Position numbers and translations under genes: made by a program | Source: Clostridia bacterium UC5.1-1C12 | GTDB taxonomy: Bacteria > Bacillota_I > Bacilli_A > Erysipelotrichales > Erysipelotrichaceae | Assembly (NCBI GenBank): GCA_001305055.1 | Contig: BBZX01000001.1 | Span: 682,001-746,000 of the forward strand | Direction of reading: 5' to 3' | DNA: 64,000 nt | Shown here: piece by piece, positions 38,436 through 50,046 of the stretch | Layout: every line of letters begins with the position of its first letter | Numbering within the stretch: the stretch's first letter is position 1 | Notes under the pieces: generated by a model | The model's input: only the letters and a program-made list of their open reading frames with translations | The model's database searches: none | Told to the model about the DNA's origin: nothing

Positions 38436-41002
38436 TTAATGATTAAAAAGCTTGCTGACCTCATTAATAACCATGGTACTGGCTGATAAACCAAACACGA
38501 TCAGCCATTCTTTTAAAGCCAGCGGCATCGTCTTCAGCAAGAGATTCATCGGCGGGAAGTGGCAGACAAATACTTGCAGTGCCAAACCAACAATGATTGT
38601 CAGAATCAGCCATTTATTCTTAAATAGACCGATACTGAACATTGATGCCTTGTCATTACGGCAATTCATTGCATGAAACAGCTGTGACATCGACAGCACC
38701 ATGAAGGCCATGGTTTGCGCCATCACCGTACTGTGCGCGAGTCCATATTTAAATGCTACTAATGAAATCGTGCCGATATATAAGCCGTTGCATACAACAA
38801 AGGCATAACCGCCATGGGCAAACAGACTCTCCTTTGGATCACGGGGTTTTTGTTCCATAACATGACGGTCATCCGGTTCTACACCCAAAGCCAGAGCCGG
38901 AAAAGCGTCTGTTACCAGATTCACCCACAGAATCTGAATCGCACACAAGGCCGGCACGCCATGCGGCAATAACAGGACAGCCAGAAACAGAGTCATGATC
39001 TCACCCAGATTACAGGAAAGCAGATAATAAACCGCCTTTTGAATTTTCAAATAAATATTTCGGCCTGCCTCCACAGCCGTGACAATTGTTTTGAAGTTAT
39101 CGTCAGTCAATAAAATATCACTGGCGCTCTTGCACACATCACTGCCGTTCTCCCCCATCGCGATACCGATATCCGCGCTTTTTAATGCCGGCGCGTCATT
39201 CACGCCATCACCTGTCATCGCTACAATACCGCCGTTCTTTTTAAAGCTTTCGACAAGTCTTACCTTGTGCTCCGGGGATACACGGGCAAAAATTCTCACC
39301 CGCTTGCATGCCTGAAGCAGCTGGTCATCATTCAGAGTATCAATCTCATCACCGCTCATGACATCCTCTTCCCGGCTTACCAGCTTTAATTGATGACCAA
39401 TCGCATAGGCGGTTATTGGTGAGTCACCGGTAATCATCACGACTTTGATCTGTGCTTTACGGCATGTTTCAATCGCTTCTGCTACCTCCTCCCGCGGCGG
39501 ATCCATCATTCCGGCAAGACCGACAAATGTACAATCTTTTTCAAGCGTATCCTCACGGAGTGTGTGCGCTGACTTCATCGCTAAGGCAAATACACGAAGT
39601 GCCTTTTGCCCCATGATTTTACTAGCCTCCATGATACATTTTTTATCATAGCTGCTCATCATCACCTTCTGACCATTTACCAATAAATGGGTACATTGAT
39701 TGATAATGCGGTCAACGGCGCCTTTCGTATAGACAACCCTCTCCTGGCCCACCTCATGAATCGTACTCATCTTTTTACGGCTGCTGTCAAAAGGAATCTC
39801 ATCAATGCGGATCTGTGAACATTCAAGCTGCTGCTTCACGATGCCATGATGCTGCGCAAATTCAACCAGCGCCTTTTCACTAGGATCACCTAACAGCGAG
39901 TCACCGCGTGTCTCAACATTGTTGCACAGCGCGCAGATCGTCAGAAATTCCTTAGTTACCGGCCGGTCAAATTCACGGTCAGAATAAGTAGATACAACAT
40001 TCATCTTATTCTGTGTCAGCGTCCCCGTCTTATCTGAACAAATAACACTGACCGATCCCAAAGTCTCCACCGCATGCAGCTTACGTACAATCGCATTTTG
40101 TGAGGACATTGTGGTGACACCCATTGCCTGAACGATGGTCACAACCGCCGGCAGACCTTCCGGAATTGCTGCAACCGCTAAAGAAATCGCCAGCAGCAGC
40201 ATATCAAAAATATTCTTGCCCTGTATAACACCAACCGCAAACATCACGGCACAAAGCACGACTGACAGCAAGCCCAGCATCTTGCCCATCTCTGCCATTC
40301 TTCGCTGCATAGGTGTCATTTCATTGTTATCCTTATTCAGCAGGGCAGCAATCTTACCTACTTCACTATCCATTCCGCAGTGTACCGCAATACCCCGTCC
40401 TCTGCCGCTTGTAACATATGTAGACATAAATGCCATATTCCGCTGATCTGCAGGCCCCAACGGCCCATCAGCCACAAAATACTCGTTTTTTTCCGCCGGT
40501 TCACTCTCACCCGTCAATAGACTTTCATCAAGTTTTAAGCGCGTTGTAGAAATCAATCGCAAATCACAGGGTATACAGTCACCTGCTTCAAATTCAATCA
40601 GATCACCAACCACACACTCACTGCTGTTAATTTCCGTAAGCACACCGTCACGAATGACCTTACAGGTCGGATGAATCAGCTGCTTCAATGCCGCCAATGC
40701 CTTCTCACTCTTCAGTACCTGACCTGTTCCAATCAATGCATTCATAATAATCACAAACAAAATAATACAGGCATCCATCGCTTCACCCAATGTTACGGAC
40801 AATGCCGCACCGATAATCAGGATAATTACCATCGGATCCTTAAACTGTTCCAAAAAGATTTTGATCGGACTTTCCTTTTTTCCTCTACCAGTTCATTCGC
40901 ACCATCGGCGCCATCGTTTTCCGCCTCGGACTGACTTAAACCATGATTGAGATTGGTATCCGTCAGTACCGCTATTTCCTTGATACTGTTTCGATAAGCC
41001 AT
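38436..41002 (-). CDS. calcium-transporting P-type ATPase (P2), one frameshift
   Basis: About 856 residues. Motifs: LLTGESEP in the actuator domain, PEGLPAVV in M4, CSDKTGTLTQ with the phosphorylated Asp, and TGDGVNDAPALK. About ten spans. Start ATG 41002 follows AAGGAGCG. The frame breaks at an A run near 40880; one A gives KKESPIKIFLEQFKDP. It exports Ca2+ (some relatives also Mn2+) at the cost of ATP. Stands alone between uraA and the ftsZ group. Confidence 0.92.
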
Positions 41003-41040
41003 ATTCACGCTCCTTTACAGATACTTTATGCATTTCATAT

Positions 41041-41065
41041 AAAAAAAAGAACGGATCAACCGTTC
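41041..41065 (-). terminator. intrinsic terminator after the ftsA-ftsZ group
   Basis: Arms GAACGG and CCGTTC around GTTGAT-type loop, with eight T on the minus strand, three bases after the stop at 41068. Confidence 0.85.
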
Positions 41066-41067
41066 AG

Positions 41068-41525
41068 TTATGAATATTTCTTAGGATTGACAGGCACTGA
41101 CAGATACTTCTTTAGAAAAGCTTCCAAATCCTTTTCTGACAGAATCTTAATCGCCCGCTTATCTTCATACATAAAATCAAGATAAATACGCTGAATCTTC
41201 AGATCATCACCCTCAGCAATCAGCTCCACTGCCGAACCTTCACTAGGTTTCAGCTTAATGCCATTGATCTCTGCATAAAACTCATTGATTTCACCATTTA
41301 TGCTGCCAAGATGAATCCGGTCGGTGATACCATCAAATGCAGATCCACCTGTTCCATCAGCAGCAGAAAGCTTTGAAACACTTCCTTAACCGCTACCTGT
41401 TGAGTTACACTGATCAGCAGTACATCGGGTTCATTCCCCTGCAGATATTTCACCAGCCGCATCAGCATTGTTGTTGATTTAGGCGTTTCCAGAAAAAATG
41501 AAGAATCAATATACAGCAGTCTCAT
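41068..41525 (-). CDS. unknown protein directly behind ftsZ, one frameshift
   Basis: About 152 residues after repair near 41335 (DLHL to AFDGITDRIHLG). No family recognised. The N-terminal half (RLLYIDSSFFL, DVLLISVTQQ) looks like a small alpha/beta fold; the C-terminal half (EFYAEINGIKLKPSEG, IQRIYLDFMYEDKRAIKIL) has beta-strand character and ends basic. No signal peptide or membrane span. It starts three bases after the ftsZ stop and shares its terminator, so it is the last gene of ftsA-ftsZ-X. The position suggests a division or cell-wall role. Confidence 0.6.
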
Positions 41526-41528
41526 AGA

Positions 41529-42604
41529 TTAATGCTTAAAGAAGTTAGGAATACCGCCGTCATCCAGATCCTCAATGCTGCGAGATGGTGCACTATTGCG
41601 TACCGGTTCCTTCTTAACAGCCGCTGAACGCAGAGTCGTAGCAGTTTTTGGATCATTAGCAGTTTCATCAAAGCCCGTGGCGATAACCGTAACAATAATT
41701 GCATCACCAAGATTTTTATTAATGGCAACACCAAAAATCGTATCAATTTCATTGCCGGCTGCTTCACGGATATAGGCCGCAGCATCATCAGCATCATAAA
41801 GCGTAATATTTTCACCACCGGTAACATTGATAATCGCATTCTTAGCACCGGTAATCTGAGCTTCCAGCAACGGTGACTGAATAGCCTTCTCAGCAGCCGC
41901 TCTTGCTTTGTCATCACCTTCAGCCATACCGATACCGATCAGCGCTGATCCTTGGTTTTCCATAACGGAGCGAACATCGGCAAAGTCCAAGTTGATCATT
42001 GCCGGTACCGCAATCAAATCGGTAATCGTCTGCACACCTTGACGCAATACATTATCGGCAGCTTCAAAAGCTTCACCGACCGGTTTGCGTCCGATTACTT
42101 CAAGTAAGTTATTGTTTGACACGATAATCAATGAGTCTACATACTGGCGCAGTTCACTCAAACCGGAAGTTGCCGATTCAAACGCTTGCGTCCTTCAAAA
42201 GAGAAAGGCTTCGTAACGATTCCTACGGTTAACGCGCCTTCTTCCTTCGCAATTTTCGCAAACAGCGGTGCCGCACCGGTACCTGTACCGCCGCCTAAAC
42301 CGGCTGTGATAAACACCATATCGGCATCCTTCATCGCTTCACGGATCTCTGACTCATTTTCCTGAGCCGCTTTGCGTCCCACTTCCGGATCGCCGCCTGC
42401 CCCTAGACCTCTTGTCACTTCACGGCCCAGAACGATTTTATTTTCAACTGCCGACCGATTTAAAACCTGAAGATCGGTATTAGCCACATAAAACTCAACA
42501 CCCTTGACACCTTCATTGACCATGCGGTTAACAGCATTGCCGCCAGCGCCGCCAATTCCAAATACTTTTATATTTGCTACCTGTTCAAACTGTAAATCAC
42601 TCAT
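41529..42604 (-). CDS. ftsZ: cell division protein FtsZ, one frameshift
   Basis: About 358 residues. GTP-binding signature GGGTGTG in [13 protein letters not shown]-terminal [14 protein letters not shown]; the short acidic linker ends in [11 protein letters not shown], the conserved tail that binds FtsA and SepF. The frame breaks near 42160 (EGRKR to [10 protein letters not shown]). It forms the division ring with FtsA encoded just upstream and SepF encoded 20 kb away. Confidence 0.96.
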
Positions 42605-42624
42605 AACCGTGTCCTCACTCTCTC

Positions 42625-43869
42625 CTATTTTTCATTCATTAATATATTTTTTAATTTTTTAGTAAAGCCATGTTCTTCACTGTCTTGATTTTGTGAACCC
42701 AAGATACCTTGTTCAACCTCTTGCTGACCTGTACAGATTCTTGTATCCTGCCGTATTTCATTTAATGTACGCCAAGCATAGAACATCCCTAAGCTTACCG
42801 TCATTGAACAGCTGCGGCCGCCAATCGTCTGCGGCACATAAACACTGGCCGGCGCATTTAATTTTGGAAACAGATGACGCAGACCCTGAATATCCAGCCC
42901 ATCACCTGTAAGTATGTATTTCATTTCACCCATTGATTGAATCGGCGAACAGGCGTCATTAACCCGCTCAATCCATGCCTGGGCATACGGTGTAATCACC
43001 TTATTCAGCTGATTTAAAGTAATCGTACACTGCTTATCATTTTCAGCCCAAATAAAAACCGGGCGATTCCCATTAGGTTCATCCTGAAAGGTTGCATTTT
43101 CTTTAATCAGACGAACCGCATTTTCAGTTTTGATGTTATAATCTTCCTTCAACGCTGAAACCCATGAACCATAACCTTCATTCAATGTTTCACAACTTAA
43201 TAGTTTACCATGCGAAAATAAAGAAAGTGTCGTATTCTGACGAGACAGATTCAGTAATACAATATAATTCTCAATCGTCTGCTCAAAAATCGCTGCCTCT
43301 TCCGCAATTGCATAAGCGTCAAGACAGATATCGAGAATCTGCAGCCCCGCTTTTTCTACACAACGGGCATACGAATAAAGAATCCGCTTATTGGCATAAA
43401 ACAGATCGATTTCCATTGAAAATGCATCACATACCTCATTCAGCGGCAGCTTTCTTGATGAAATTCCATTAATGACATACTTAATACAGCCGACATTCAC
43501 CAGCTCCAGATTTTCCTCCGGGCTATACTGAATCGCTTCATTGATGCCATTTTGAACATCACTTAAACGTACCTTGCCGCTTTTAACCATAACATTGACG
43601 CGGCGGCTGTGGCGCTTTACATCAACACATGGAATAGCCAGCAAAATTCGCTCAATCCGGTAGCCTAAAATATTTGATGCGTTGTCAACCGCCTTGATCA
43701 AAGCAGTTACAACGTTGCTCTCATTCACAATGATACTATCTTCAACACCATTAAAACGAACCTTCTCTGCACGCAGGATATTAAATCGAGTTTCATAAAA
43801 CTCGCCGACAACAAGTCGAACTTCATGATCGGCAATTTCGACTGATGCATAAATTTGCTTATCCGACAT
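42625..43869 (-). CDS. ftsA: cell division protein FtsA (divergent)
   Basis: An intact 414-residue actin-like protein: N-terminal [16 protein letters not shown] phosphate loop, [18 protein letters not shown], and [14 protein letters not shown]. The C-terminal amphipathic tail ([13 protein letters not shown]) should hold it to the membrane. Sequence is more divergent than in Bacillus. It tethers FtsZ, 20 bases downstream. No ftsQ or mur genes precede it, so the usual dcw cluster is broken here. Confidence 0.85.
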   Translation of the reverse strand: MSDKQIYASVEIADHEVRLVVGEFYETRFNILRAEKVRFNGVEDSIIVNESNVVTALIKAVDNASNILGYRIERILLAIPCVDVKRHSRRVNVMVKSGKVRLSDVQNGINEAIQYSPEENLELVNVGCIKYVINGISSRKLPLNEVCDAFSMEIDLFYANKRILYSYARCVEKAGLQILDICLDAYAIAEEAAIFEQTIENYIVLLNLSRQNTTLSLFSHGKLLSCETLNEGYGSWVSALKEDYNIKTENAVRLIKENATFQDEPNGNRPVFIWAENDKQCTITLNQLNKVITPYAQAWIERVNDACSPIQSMGEMKYILTGDGLDIQGLRHLFPKLNAPASVYVPQTIGGRSCSMTVSLGMFYAWRTLNEIRQDTRICTGQQEVEQGILGSQNQDSEEHGFTKKLKNILMNEK

Positions 43870-44259
43870 ATCTTAGAAAGCCCCCTAACTATTAATACTT
43901 TTATTCTATAATATAATAACATAATTCAAGTGACTTAAAAATAGGAAAAACATATTTCCCCAGCTTTTTTGATAAAAGATCAATCAAAAAGTACAAACAT
44001 ATACAAAGAAGTGCAAAGCCTGCGCATAGACTGCTCAGTCAGCAGGAATACAGTTTCTATTTTAATGCTTATATTTAGAATAGTACAACATATTCACAAA
44101 AATGGCAATTTTTTCCAAATAAACATGACAGATGAGCCTTACGACGCCGATCGCCAAGAATTATAAAATAAAACCGGAAGGCTTTTAGATTCAGCTTTCC
44201 GGTTTGAATTAATAATCGTACATATATTCGCTAAGACCCCAATGAATTAATAAGTATCG
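43870..44259. other. 390-base non-coding gap between ftsA and the cell-wall hydrolase region
   Basis: AT-rich. It must hold the ftsA promoter (TTGAAT and TATAGAAT-like sequence near 43905-43930, weak). Apart from the hairpin at 44171-44205 I see no gene; an open + frame at 43969-44166 has no ribosome binding site. Confidence 0.5.
44171..44205. terminator. hairpin terminator candidate
   Basis: Nine-base perfect arms AAACCGGAA (44171-44179) and TTCCGGTTT (44197-44205). On the minus strand TTATTTTATA follows, so it likely ends transcripts arriving from the small ORF at 44260. Confidence 0.6.
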
Positions 44260-44370
44260 TTACAAATAACGGGCAGCAAAGGAAGGCAGCTCACCACCAA
44301 TGATAAATGCCCAGCCAAGGAAGATCAGCATATAAAAGAAGACATCAAATTTAATTTCTTTACTGAACAA
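44260..44370 (-). CDS. possible 36-residue single-span membrane peptide
   Basis: A TTG at 44370 follows GGGAGG at short spacing. The frame reads KEIKFDVFFYMLIFLGWAF and then IIGGELPSFAARYL to a TAA at 44260: one hydrophobic helix with charged flanks. It begins right behind the hydrolase stop. Frame and start are uncertain. Confidence 0.35.
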   Translation of the reverse strand: MFSKEIKFDVFFYMLIFLGWAFIIGGELPSFAARYL

Positions 44371-44395
44371 AAATCCTCCCGCTGCTTTCAGGCGT

Positions 44396-47297
44396 TTACT
44401 CTGCTAACACGCCATTGGCCGCAAACGTATAGTTTACACCGTCAATATTCTTGCTGCCGGTTACCATCGCACCGGTAATATCAACATAATACCAGCTGCC
44501 GTTATCATCGATCCACTTACCAAGCTGCATGATGCCGTTCGCCGGATTGAGATAGTACCAAACTGAGCCTGAAGCTACCCAGCCAGTCTTCATCACACCC
44601 GTATCATAATCCAACAAATACCAGCAATTGTTTTCCAGCAGCCAGCCCTTATAGTTTGAGCCGTCCGCAAGCTGATACACATAAGAACCGTTATTTACCC
44701 ATGTACCTTTGGATAATCAATCGGAGTATTTTCACTGGGCGCTTCCTCACTTGGATCAACCGGCAATGTCGGGTCGATAGGATCGGATGGCGGATTCGGT
44801 TCATTCGGTAGAGGTTCATTTACAACACCGTTGTCACGAACATAGACACCCTTATCAGTGAATGTATAAGAATGACCATCGATGACTGCATCACCAACTG
44901 CCATATCACCCATTGGTGACAGATAATACTGAGCGCCGTCAATCGTCTGCCAGCCTGTCTGCATGATGCCGTTCGCCGGATTCAGATAATACCATTTAGA
45001 ACCATCAGCTCGCCAGCCAGTCAGCATTTTACCGCTCGTATAATCCAAATAATACCATGACTTTGAACTGTCCTGAATCCAGCCCTTAGCCATTAAACCA
45101 TTCTCTTTGAAATAATACCAAGTATCACTGACCTTTTTCCAGCCTTTAACCAAGGCATTATTTTCCACATAAACCCACTCAGTATCAAACTGCTGCCAGC
45201 CAGGCTGATTCAGATTCGCATTTATTGCCGTACCGCTTGTCAGCTTTCCGCTGAAACGGCTGACTGTACCGCTGAAGCTCTCATTAAAATTAATCGTTAT
45301 CGAAGAAGCAGAGGTTGTAACCGAATCATTTTCATAGCTGAAGGACGCATTCGCATCTGCATCACTTAAATCAATACTCTTGCCCTTTGCGTTCTTTAAT
45401 GGATTTGCAAATGAGTTATTATTCAATTCAACAGCAATTAGCTGATTGATAATTTCAATACTTGTAACCGGCAATGTTTCAAATGTAGATACATCACTCA
45501 CCTTACCGCCGTCAATAACTAAAGTAGTCAGACTTTTCAATTTCTTCAATGACGGTAATTCATCGCCGCTGCTGATGAAATCACTCTTGATTGTCAGCTT
45601 ATGCAGTGAAGTGCATTTACTGATAAAATCAAGGTCAGCACTCTTTTTAACGGTAACGCTTAAATCACTTAAGCGGCCAAGATCACTTAATTCACTCATA
45701 TCCGCATCAGCCTGCACTTGATTCATCACTAAGGTAGTCAGCTTGCTTAACGCACTGATGCCTTTAAAAGATGCAACAGCATCATCAATAGTCAGAGCCG
45801 TAATTGTCTGCGCTTCTTTTCAGTGACCGGCTGATTTGCCAACGTGTGCTGCCCAGCGCTTTATTAACAGCTTTTAATAAATTACTGTCACTGAAACTGA
45901 TTTCTTTATCTGAACCGGAAGGAATGGTTGAACCGCTTCCCTCATTAACAATTTCTAAATCACTCTTTAAGATATAACCATAGTTATTACTGAAATCATA
46001 CGGCTCATACCAAAGACTTTCATCATGCTTCATCACATTGCGGTTTTTATCTAAATGGAAATCAAGCAGTACCTTATAGAACTTGCCTTCTTCACCTAAT
46101 ACGACATAAGAAAGGTTGCTGACACTGGCAACTGAACCGATAGAAGCGGATGTTGTTGAAGCCTCCTTACGGATCGGCATCCGCTCAGCACTCGGATGAA
46201 TGGCAATTGTTTCACTGCCGTAATCTTTTAAACCACTGTATTTATCCAATTTATAATAGTAACTGGCTGCCTTTTCTCCCCAATAAGGATCAGAAGCATA
46301 AGTTACATTCAGACCGCTGTTCTTATCACCGACATGGCCGCCGTTATAACGGCTGTCGTAATAATCCAAGAAGCCCCAGTTCAGATGCATACTGGCAAAG
46401 GTTTCAATGCATTTTTCAATCGAAGCATATTTTTTGCGTCGGTTGGTGAAGCATCAAAAGCACCTAAACCAAACAAATTATTACGGTCAACCGCATATTC
46501 GCTGCGGCCGCTTGCACTTTCATTTAAAGCAATCGCGAAAATTAATGCCGCGTTGGTACCATAAACATCTTCCACATCAAGGAAAGCTTGTCCGGATTCA
46601 ACTAGCATCGACTCCTTTGAGCCCATACTCTTATAGCTTGAGGGAATTGATGTATAGCCCAAACTCTTGCGCACATAATCATTGATATCCTCAGCGCTCA
46701 GATTCGTCTTGCTGTGAACCGGCAGATACTGATAATAATTATAATAAGGATCATCCGTATTGACCGCATGCTTAAAGGTATCATTGCGGTAATCTTCAAT
46801 CATATCCTCATAATCAGTATAAAAATAATTACCGTCATAGCTGTAATAATTTGTACCGCTTTTCAGATAAGAAGCTTAGGCCCCATTACCTGTGTTGACA
46901 TGTATTTCTTTATTGTAGGATCACCGCTGATTTGATGATAAATTTCACCGCTGCTGTTAACCCCGTAATAAGATGGATATTTAGCCTCACTGATACTTAA
47001 CGGTGTTAACCCGCTGTTTTTAGATACCCAGCCCGTCACTCCGGCAATCTTTATCTTATAAGCAGAAGCGGTTTCTTCAATCAACGCCATATCGCCGCCA
47101 TAGCTGCCTGACATATTAATGTAGCTTAAAACAGTACCCGTACAGCTGGCATCCTTATATATATTCAATGTGCCGCTGCCATGCAATTGTATCGCTACCT
47201 CATCAGGTGAAGAAGCAGCCTTAATCGGCAAGTCTTGACCCGCCGTATTGACACACAAAGCAAAAGCCAGCAATCCTGTTAGTATTTTTTTAATCAT
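44396..47297 (-). CDS. large secreted cell-wall hydrolase (glucosaminidase) with SH3, leucine-rich and choline-type wall-binding repeats, four frameshifts
   Basis: About 965 residues after repair. Order: signal peptide (1-28), SH3-like domain (35-105), glucosaminidase domain (about 200-300, IFAIALNESASGRSEYAVDR and NNLFGLGAFDASPT), second SH3 (330-400), leucine-rich region (430-600), then wall-binding repeats of the WYYLNPANGIMQTGW type in two blocks split by a Pro/Glu-rich linker. Frame breaks near 46870 (one A: MGPKASYLKSG), 46385, 45790 and 44690. It probably cuts glycan strands during growth or separation; the leucine-rich part is unusual for an autolysin. Confidence 0.82.
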
Positions 47298-47451
47298 CGT
47301 GCATCCTCCATAACGATTTTATTGTAACAAATATCTACCTTAATGTATAGAATTTACGACGGGTTTAAGGAAAAGGAAATCAATTTCTGTGATGTTTTAA
47401 GCATAATAAACCTTTTTTATTAAAAATCAGAATTTTTTTCTTCACTTTTAC

Positions 47452-47480
47452 TTGCTTTTATAAAAATTAAATGATATAGT
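47452..47480 (+). promoter_or_regulatory. SigA promoter of rpmB
   Basis: TTGCTT (47452-47457), 17 bases, TATAGT (47475-47480), followed by AAAGGGGG before the start codon. Confidence 0.7.
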
Positions 47481-47524
47481 AATTAGGCAAGTCATGTACA
47501 AGTAAGCTGAAAGGGGGTTACGGT

Positions 47525-47712
47525 ATGTCAAAAGTTTGTGCAATTACTGGTAAAGGTCCTTTATCCGGAAACAAGCGTTCTCACTCATTACGTGCTACAC
47601 GTCGTAAATGGAATGTGAACTTACAAAAAGTCAATGTCATGGTAGATGGTAAACCTCAAAAGATCCGTATATCCGCTCGTGCATTGAGAACATTAAAAAA
47701 CAAGGAATATAA
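47525..47712 (+). CDS. rpmB: ribosomal protein L28, frame broken near its end
   Basis: The frame as read runs on to 47764, through its own terminator. Restoring one A in the A run near 47698 gives the ending RALRTLKKQGI and a TAA at 47710-47712, a 62-residue protein of exactly the L28 family length. N-terminal TGKGPLSGNKRSHSLRATRR is the L28 signature. Belongs to the large ribosomal subunit. Confidence 0.95.
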
Positions 47713-47713
47713 G

Positions 47714-47732
47714 ACAGGGCAACCTGTTTTTT
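47714..47732 (+). terminator. intrinsic terminator of rpmB
   Basis: ACAGG, GCAA loop, CCTGT and six T, two bases after the restored stop codon. Confidence 0.88.
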
Positions 47733-47750
47733 CTATTCACGGAGGTATTT

Positions 47751-48398
47751 ATGATACAGGATGAAATAATGAAAATCAAATCAGAATTACCGGCTGATGT
47801 ATGTCTGATGGCAGTCAGCAAGACCCGCAGCCGCGCTGAAGTAGAAGCGGCATGGCAGGCAGGTATTCATGTTTTTGGTGAAAATAAGATTCAGGAGCTG
47901 AAAGAAAAGGTACATGAAAACGATCCTTTTGAATGGCATATGATCGGTCATCTGCAAACCAATAAAGTAAAAGATGCCGTGCGGCTGACTTCCCTGATCC
48001 ATTCCGTTGATTCTTTGCATCTGTTAGCTGCCATCGATAAGGAAGCGGCAAAGCAGAATAAATGCATGCCAGTGCTGCTGCAGATCAATTTTGCCAATGA
48101 AGAAACTAAATCAGGCTTTACTGCTGAAGAAGCACCGTTAGCCTTAGAATTATCCAAGCGCTTTGCGAATATCAAAGTCAAGGGCATTATGACGATTGGT
48201 GCGCATAGTGAGGATGAAGCACTGATCCGCAGGAGCTTTCAGCAGGCTCATGATTTTTACACCGCCTATCAAAAGGAATATCAGCTGGATACTTTATCAA
48301 TGGGAATGAGCAATGATTATCAGTGGGCCCTTGAATATGGAACAACGTTGATCCGTGTCGGTTCTAAGATTTTTGGTGAACGTCAATATAATCAATAA
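47751..48398 (+). CDS. yggS: YggS-family PLP homeostasis protein
   Basis: An intact 215-residue TIM-barrel protein that binds pyridoxal phosphate through the Lys of MAVSKTR; other landmarks are FGENKIQEL, HMIGHLQTNK and LSMGMSNDY. No enzyme activity is known; it buffers PLP and affects amino acid pools. Start ATG follows CGGAGG. Often near sepF in Firmicutes, but here beside rpmB. Confidence 0.93.
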   Translation: MIQDEIMKIKSELPADVCLMAVSKTRSRAEVEAAWQAGIHVFGENKIQELKEKVHENDPFEWHMIGHLQTNKVKDAVRLTSLIHSVDSLHLLAAIDKEAAKQNKCMPVLLQINFANEETKSGFTAEEAPLALELSKRFANIKVKGIMTIGAHSEDEALIRRSFQQAHDFYTAYQKEYQLDTLSMGMSNDYQWALEYGTTLIRVGSKIFGERQYNQ

Positions 48399-48399
48399 G

Positions 48400-48418
48400 A
48401 CAGCTGCGGCTGTTTTTA
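48400..48418 (+). terminator. intrinsic terminator after yggS
   Basis: ACAGC, TGCG, GCTGT with a T-rich tail, five bases after the stop. Confidence 0.75.
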
Positions 48419-48478
48419 TTTTACGCTCGTATGACATCGTGGTAAACTAGGTACAAGGTACTATGAGGAGATGATGAT

Positions 48479-49362
48479 ATGCAAACAGCACAAATCAAAT
48501 TATTAAGCGCCATGGCCTTATGGGGTACCATGTCGCTGTTTGTAAAGAATATCAATCTGACATCGGCTGAAATAGCGTTATATCGAGCAATCATCGCAGT
48601 GGCGACACTGGTTTTGCTGCGTGTGCTTCTGCATCAAAAAATCGACTGGCAGGCATGCCGAAAAGACTGGCTGGGGCTGTTGATATCCGGTTCTGCTTTA
48701 GGGCTTAACTGGACGATGCTGTTCAGCGCTTATCACTATGTATCGGTCTCTGTCGCAACGCTGTGCTACTATTTTGCACCAACACTGATTATTTTGTTCA
48801 GTACCCTCTTTTTCCATGAAGTGATGAACCGCCGGCAGCGGCTTTGTTTCATTGTCTCCACACTGGGCTGATTCTGATTATCAATGTCAATCATTTAGAT
48901 CAGCAGCCGGAGTTGCTTAAGGGAATTTTCTTTGGCTTGAGCGCCGCGGTTTTCTATGCCGTCATCATGCTGGCAAATAAAATGATCCATCATACCAACG
49001 GTTTGGAGCGCACCCTGATTCAATTAAGTATATCCATTGTATTTCTGCTGCCCACCTGTTTCTTTAACGGCATCAGTCTCCAATCAATAACGCTTCCCAG
49101 TCTGCTGAATCTATTCATTCTCGGAATTATCTATACCGCTTTTGCTTATTTTCTGTTCTTTTCCGCAATCAAAGAATTACCGGGACAAAAAGCGGCGCTC
49201 ATGACTTACATCGACCCGCTGACGGCGATTCTCACTTCGGCGCTGATTCTTCATGAGGCCATTATGCCGATTCAGCTCTTCGGCGGTTTATTAATCATTT
49301 GCGCGGCGCTGATCAGTGAATTGACACCCAAAGGAAAAATCAAAGCTGACGAAGCATCGTAA
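48479..49362 (+). CDS. EamA/DMT-family transporter, one frameshift
   Basis: About 294 residues, ten spans in two EamA repeats (ALWGTMSLFVKN in the first, GIIYTAFAYFLFFSAIK in the second). The frame breaks near 48865 (FIVSTLG to LILIINVNHLD). A drug/metabolite exporter; the substrate cannot be told. Its last 23 bases overlap the convergent acetyltransferase gene. Confidence 0.82.
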
Positions 49363-49837
49363 CATAAGCAGAATGCGCATTAGGCCGTTCTTCTCCCGTT
49401 TTAACAAATTTGTTCTTGAGCCAAAAGGCCTCGCTTTGCGGATTACCTTGATCAATCGCAAGCTGGCATTTTTCAAAACCCATCGATTTTAAGAAGCTAA
49501 GGCAGTCTTCAATTATCTTGGAACCTATATTTTTCCCCTGAGCCTTTTTGTCAACCATAAAAAAGCCGATATAAGCGGTCTTGGTCTGCGGATAATTCAG
49601 AATCAGATCCATTACTGCTATCAGCTGCTGATCAAAAAAGCCAAGATAATACTTATCCTCAAGCTGCTTATTCGGCGGCAGTGCCTGCATATCCTCAGCG
49701 ATGCTGGCAGTGGTCACAAAGGGCGGATGATATTCATAAAAGAGTTCATTCTTGTGGCACAGCTCATAGATCATGCCTATATCATCAGCCGTTAATTTTC
49801 TGACATCATAGATTGTCGAACAATTAGTAATTTCCAT
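49340..49837 (-). CDS. GNAT-family N-acetyltransferase
   Basis: 165 residues. Acetyl-CoA loop in DKKAQGKNIGSKII, preceded by the beta-strand AYIGFFMV, and NPQSEAFWLKNKF near the C-terminus. Start ATG 49837 follows GAGGAG. Substrate unknown. Convergent and slightly overlapping with the transporter. Confidence 0.85.
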   Translation of the reverse strand: MEITNCSTIYDVRKLTADDIGMIYELCHKNELFYEYHPPFVTTASIAEDMQALPPNKQLEDKYYLGFFDQQLIAVMDLILNYPQTKTAYIGFFMVDKKAQGKNIGSKIIEDCLSFLKSMGFEKCQLAIDQGNPQSEAFWLKNKFVKTGEERPNAHSAYVTMLRQL

Positions 49838-49960
49838 CTTTTTTCTCCTCGCAAACAGCATTATCGTTATGTTGAAATATTAAGATAAATTGTATTTAAT
49901 GTCAAACCAGTTTTTAATTTAAGAAATAATTAGTAAAACTATTTATAACTTATCTTTCAA

Positions 49961-49989
49961 TTTGCTAACTATTAAGCAAATGTTATAAT
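49961..49989 (+). promoter_or_regulatory. promoter with inverted repeat before the lipoprotein gene
   Basis: TTTGCT (49961-49966) or TTGCTA as -35 and TATAAT at 49984-49989, 16-17 bases apart. TTTGCT and AGCAAA (49975-49980) form a 6-base inverted repeat inside the promoter, a possible operator. Confidence 0.5.
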
Positions 49990-50046
49990 TGCATCATCAA
50001 AGAGGCGGCATTTTATATTTATTAACCTGATAAAGGAGTGATTGTG

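Noticed and set aside
43969..44166. 65-residue plus-strand open frame
   Set aside because: No ribosome binding site; AT-rich with a random composition.
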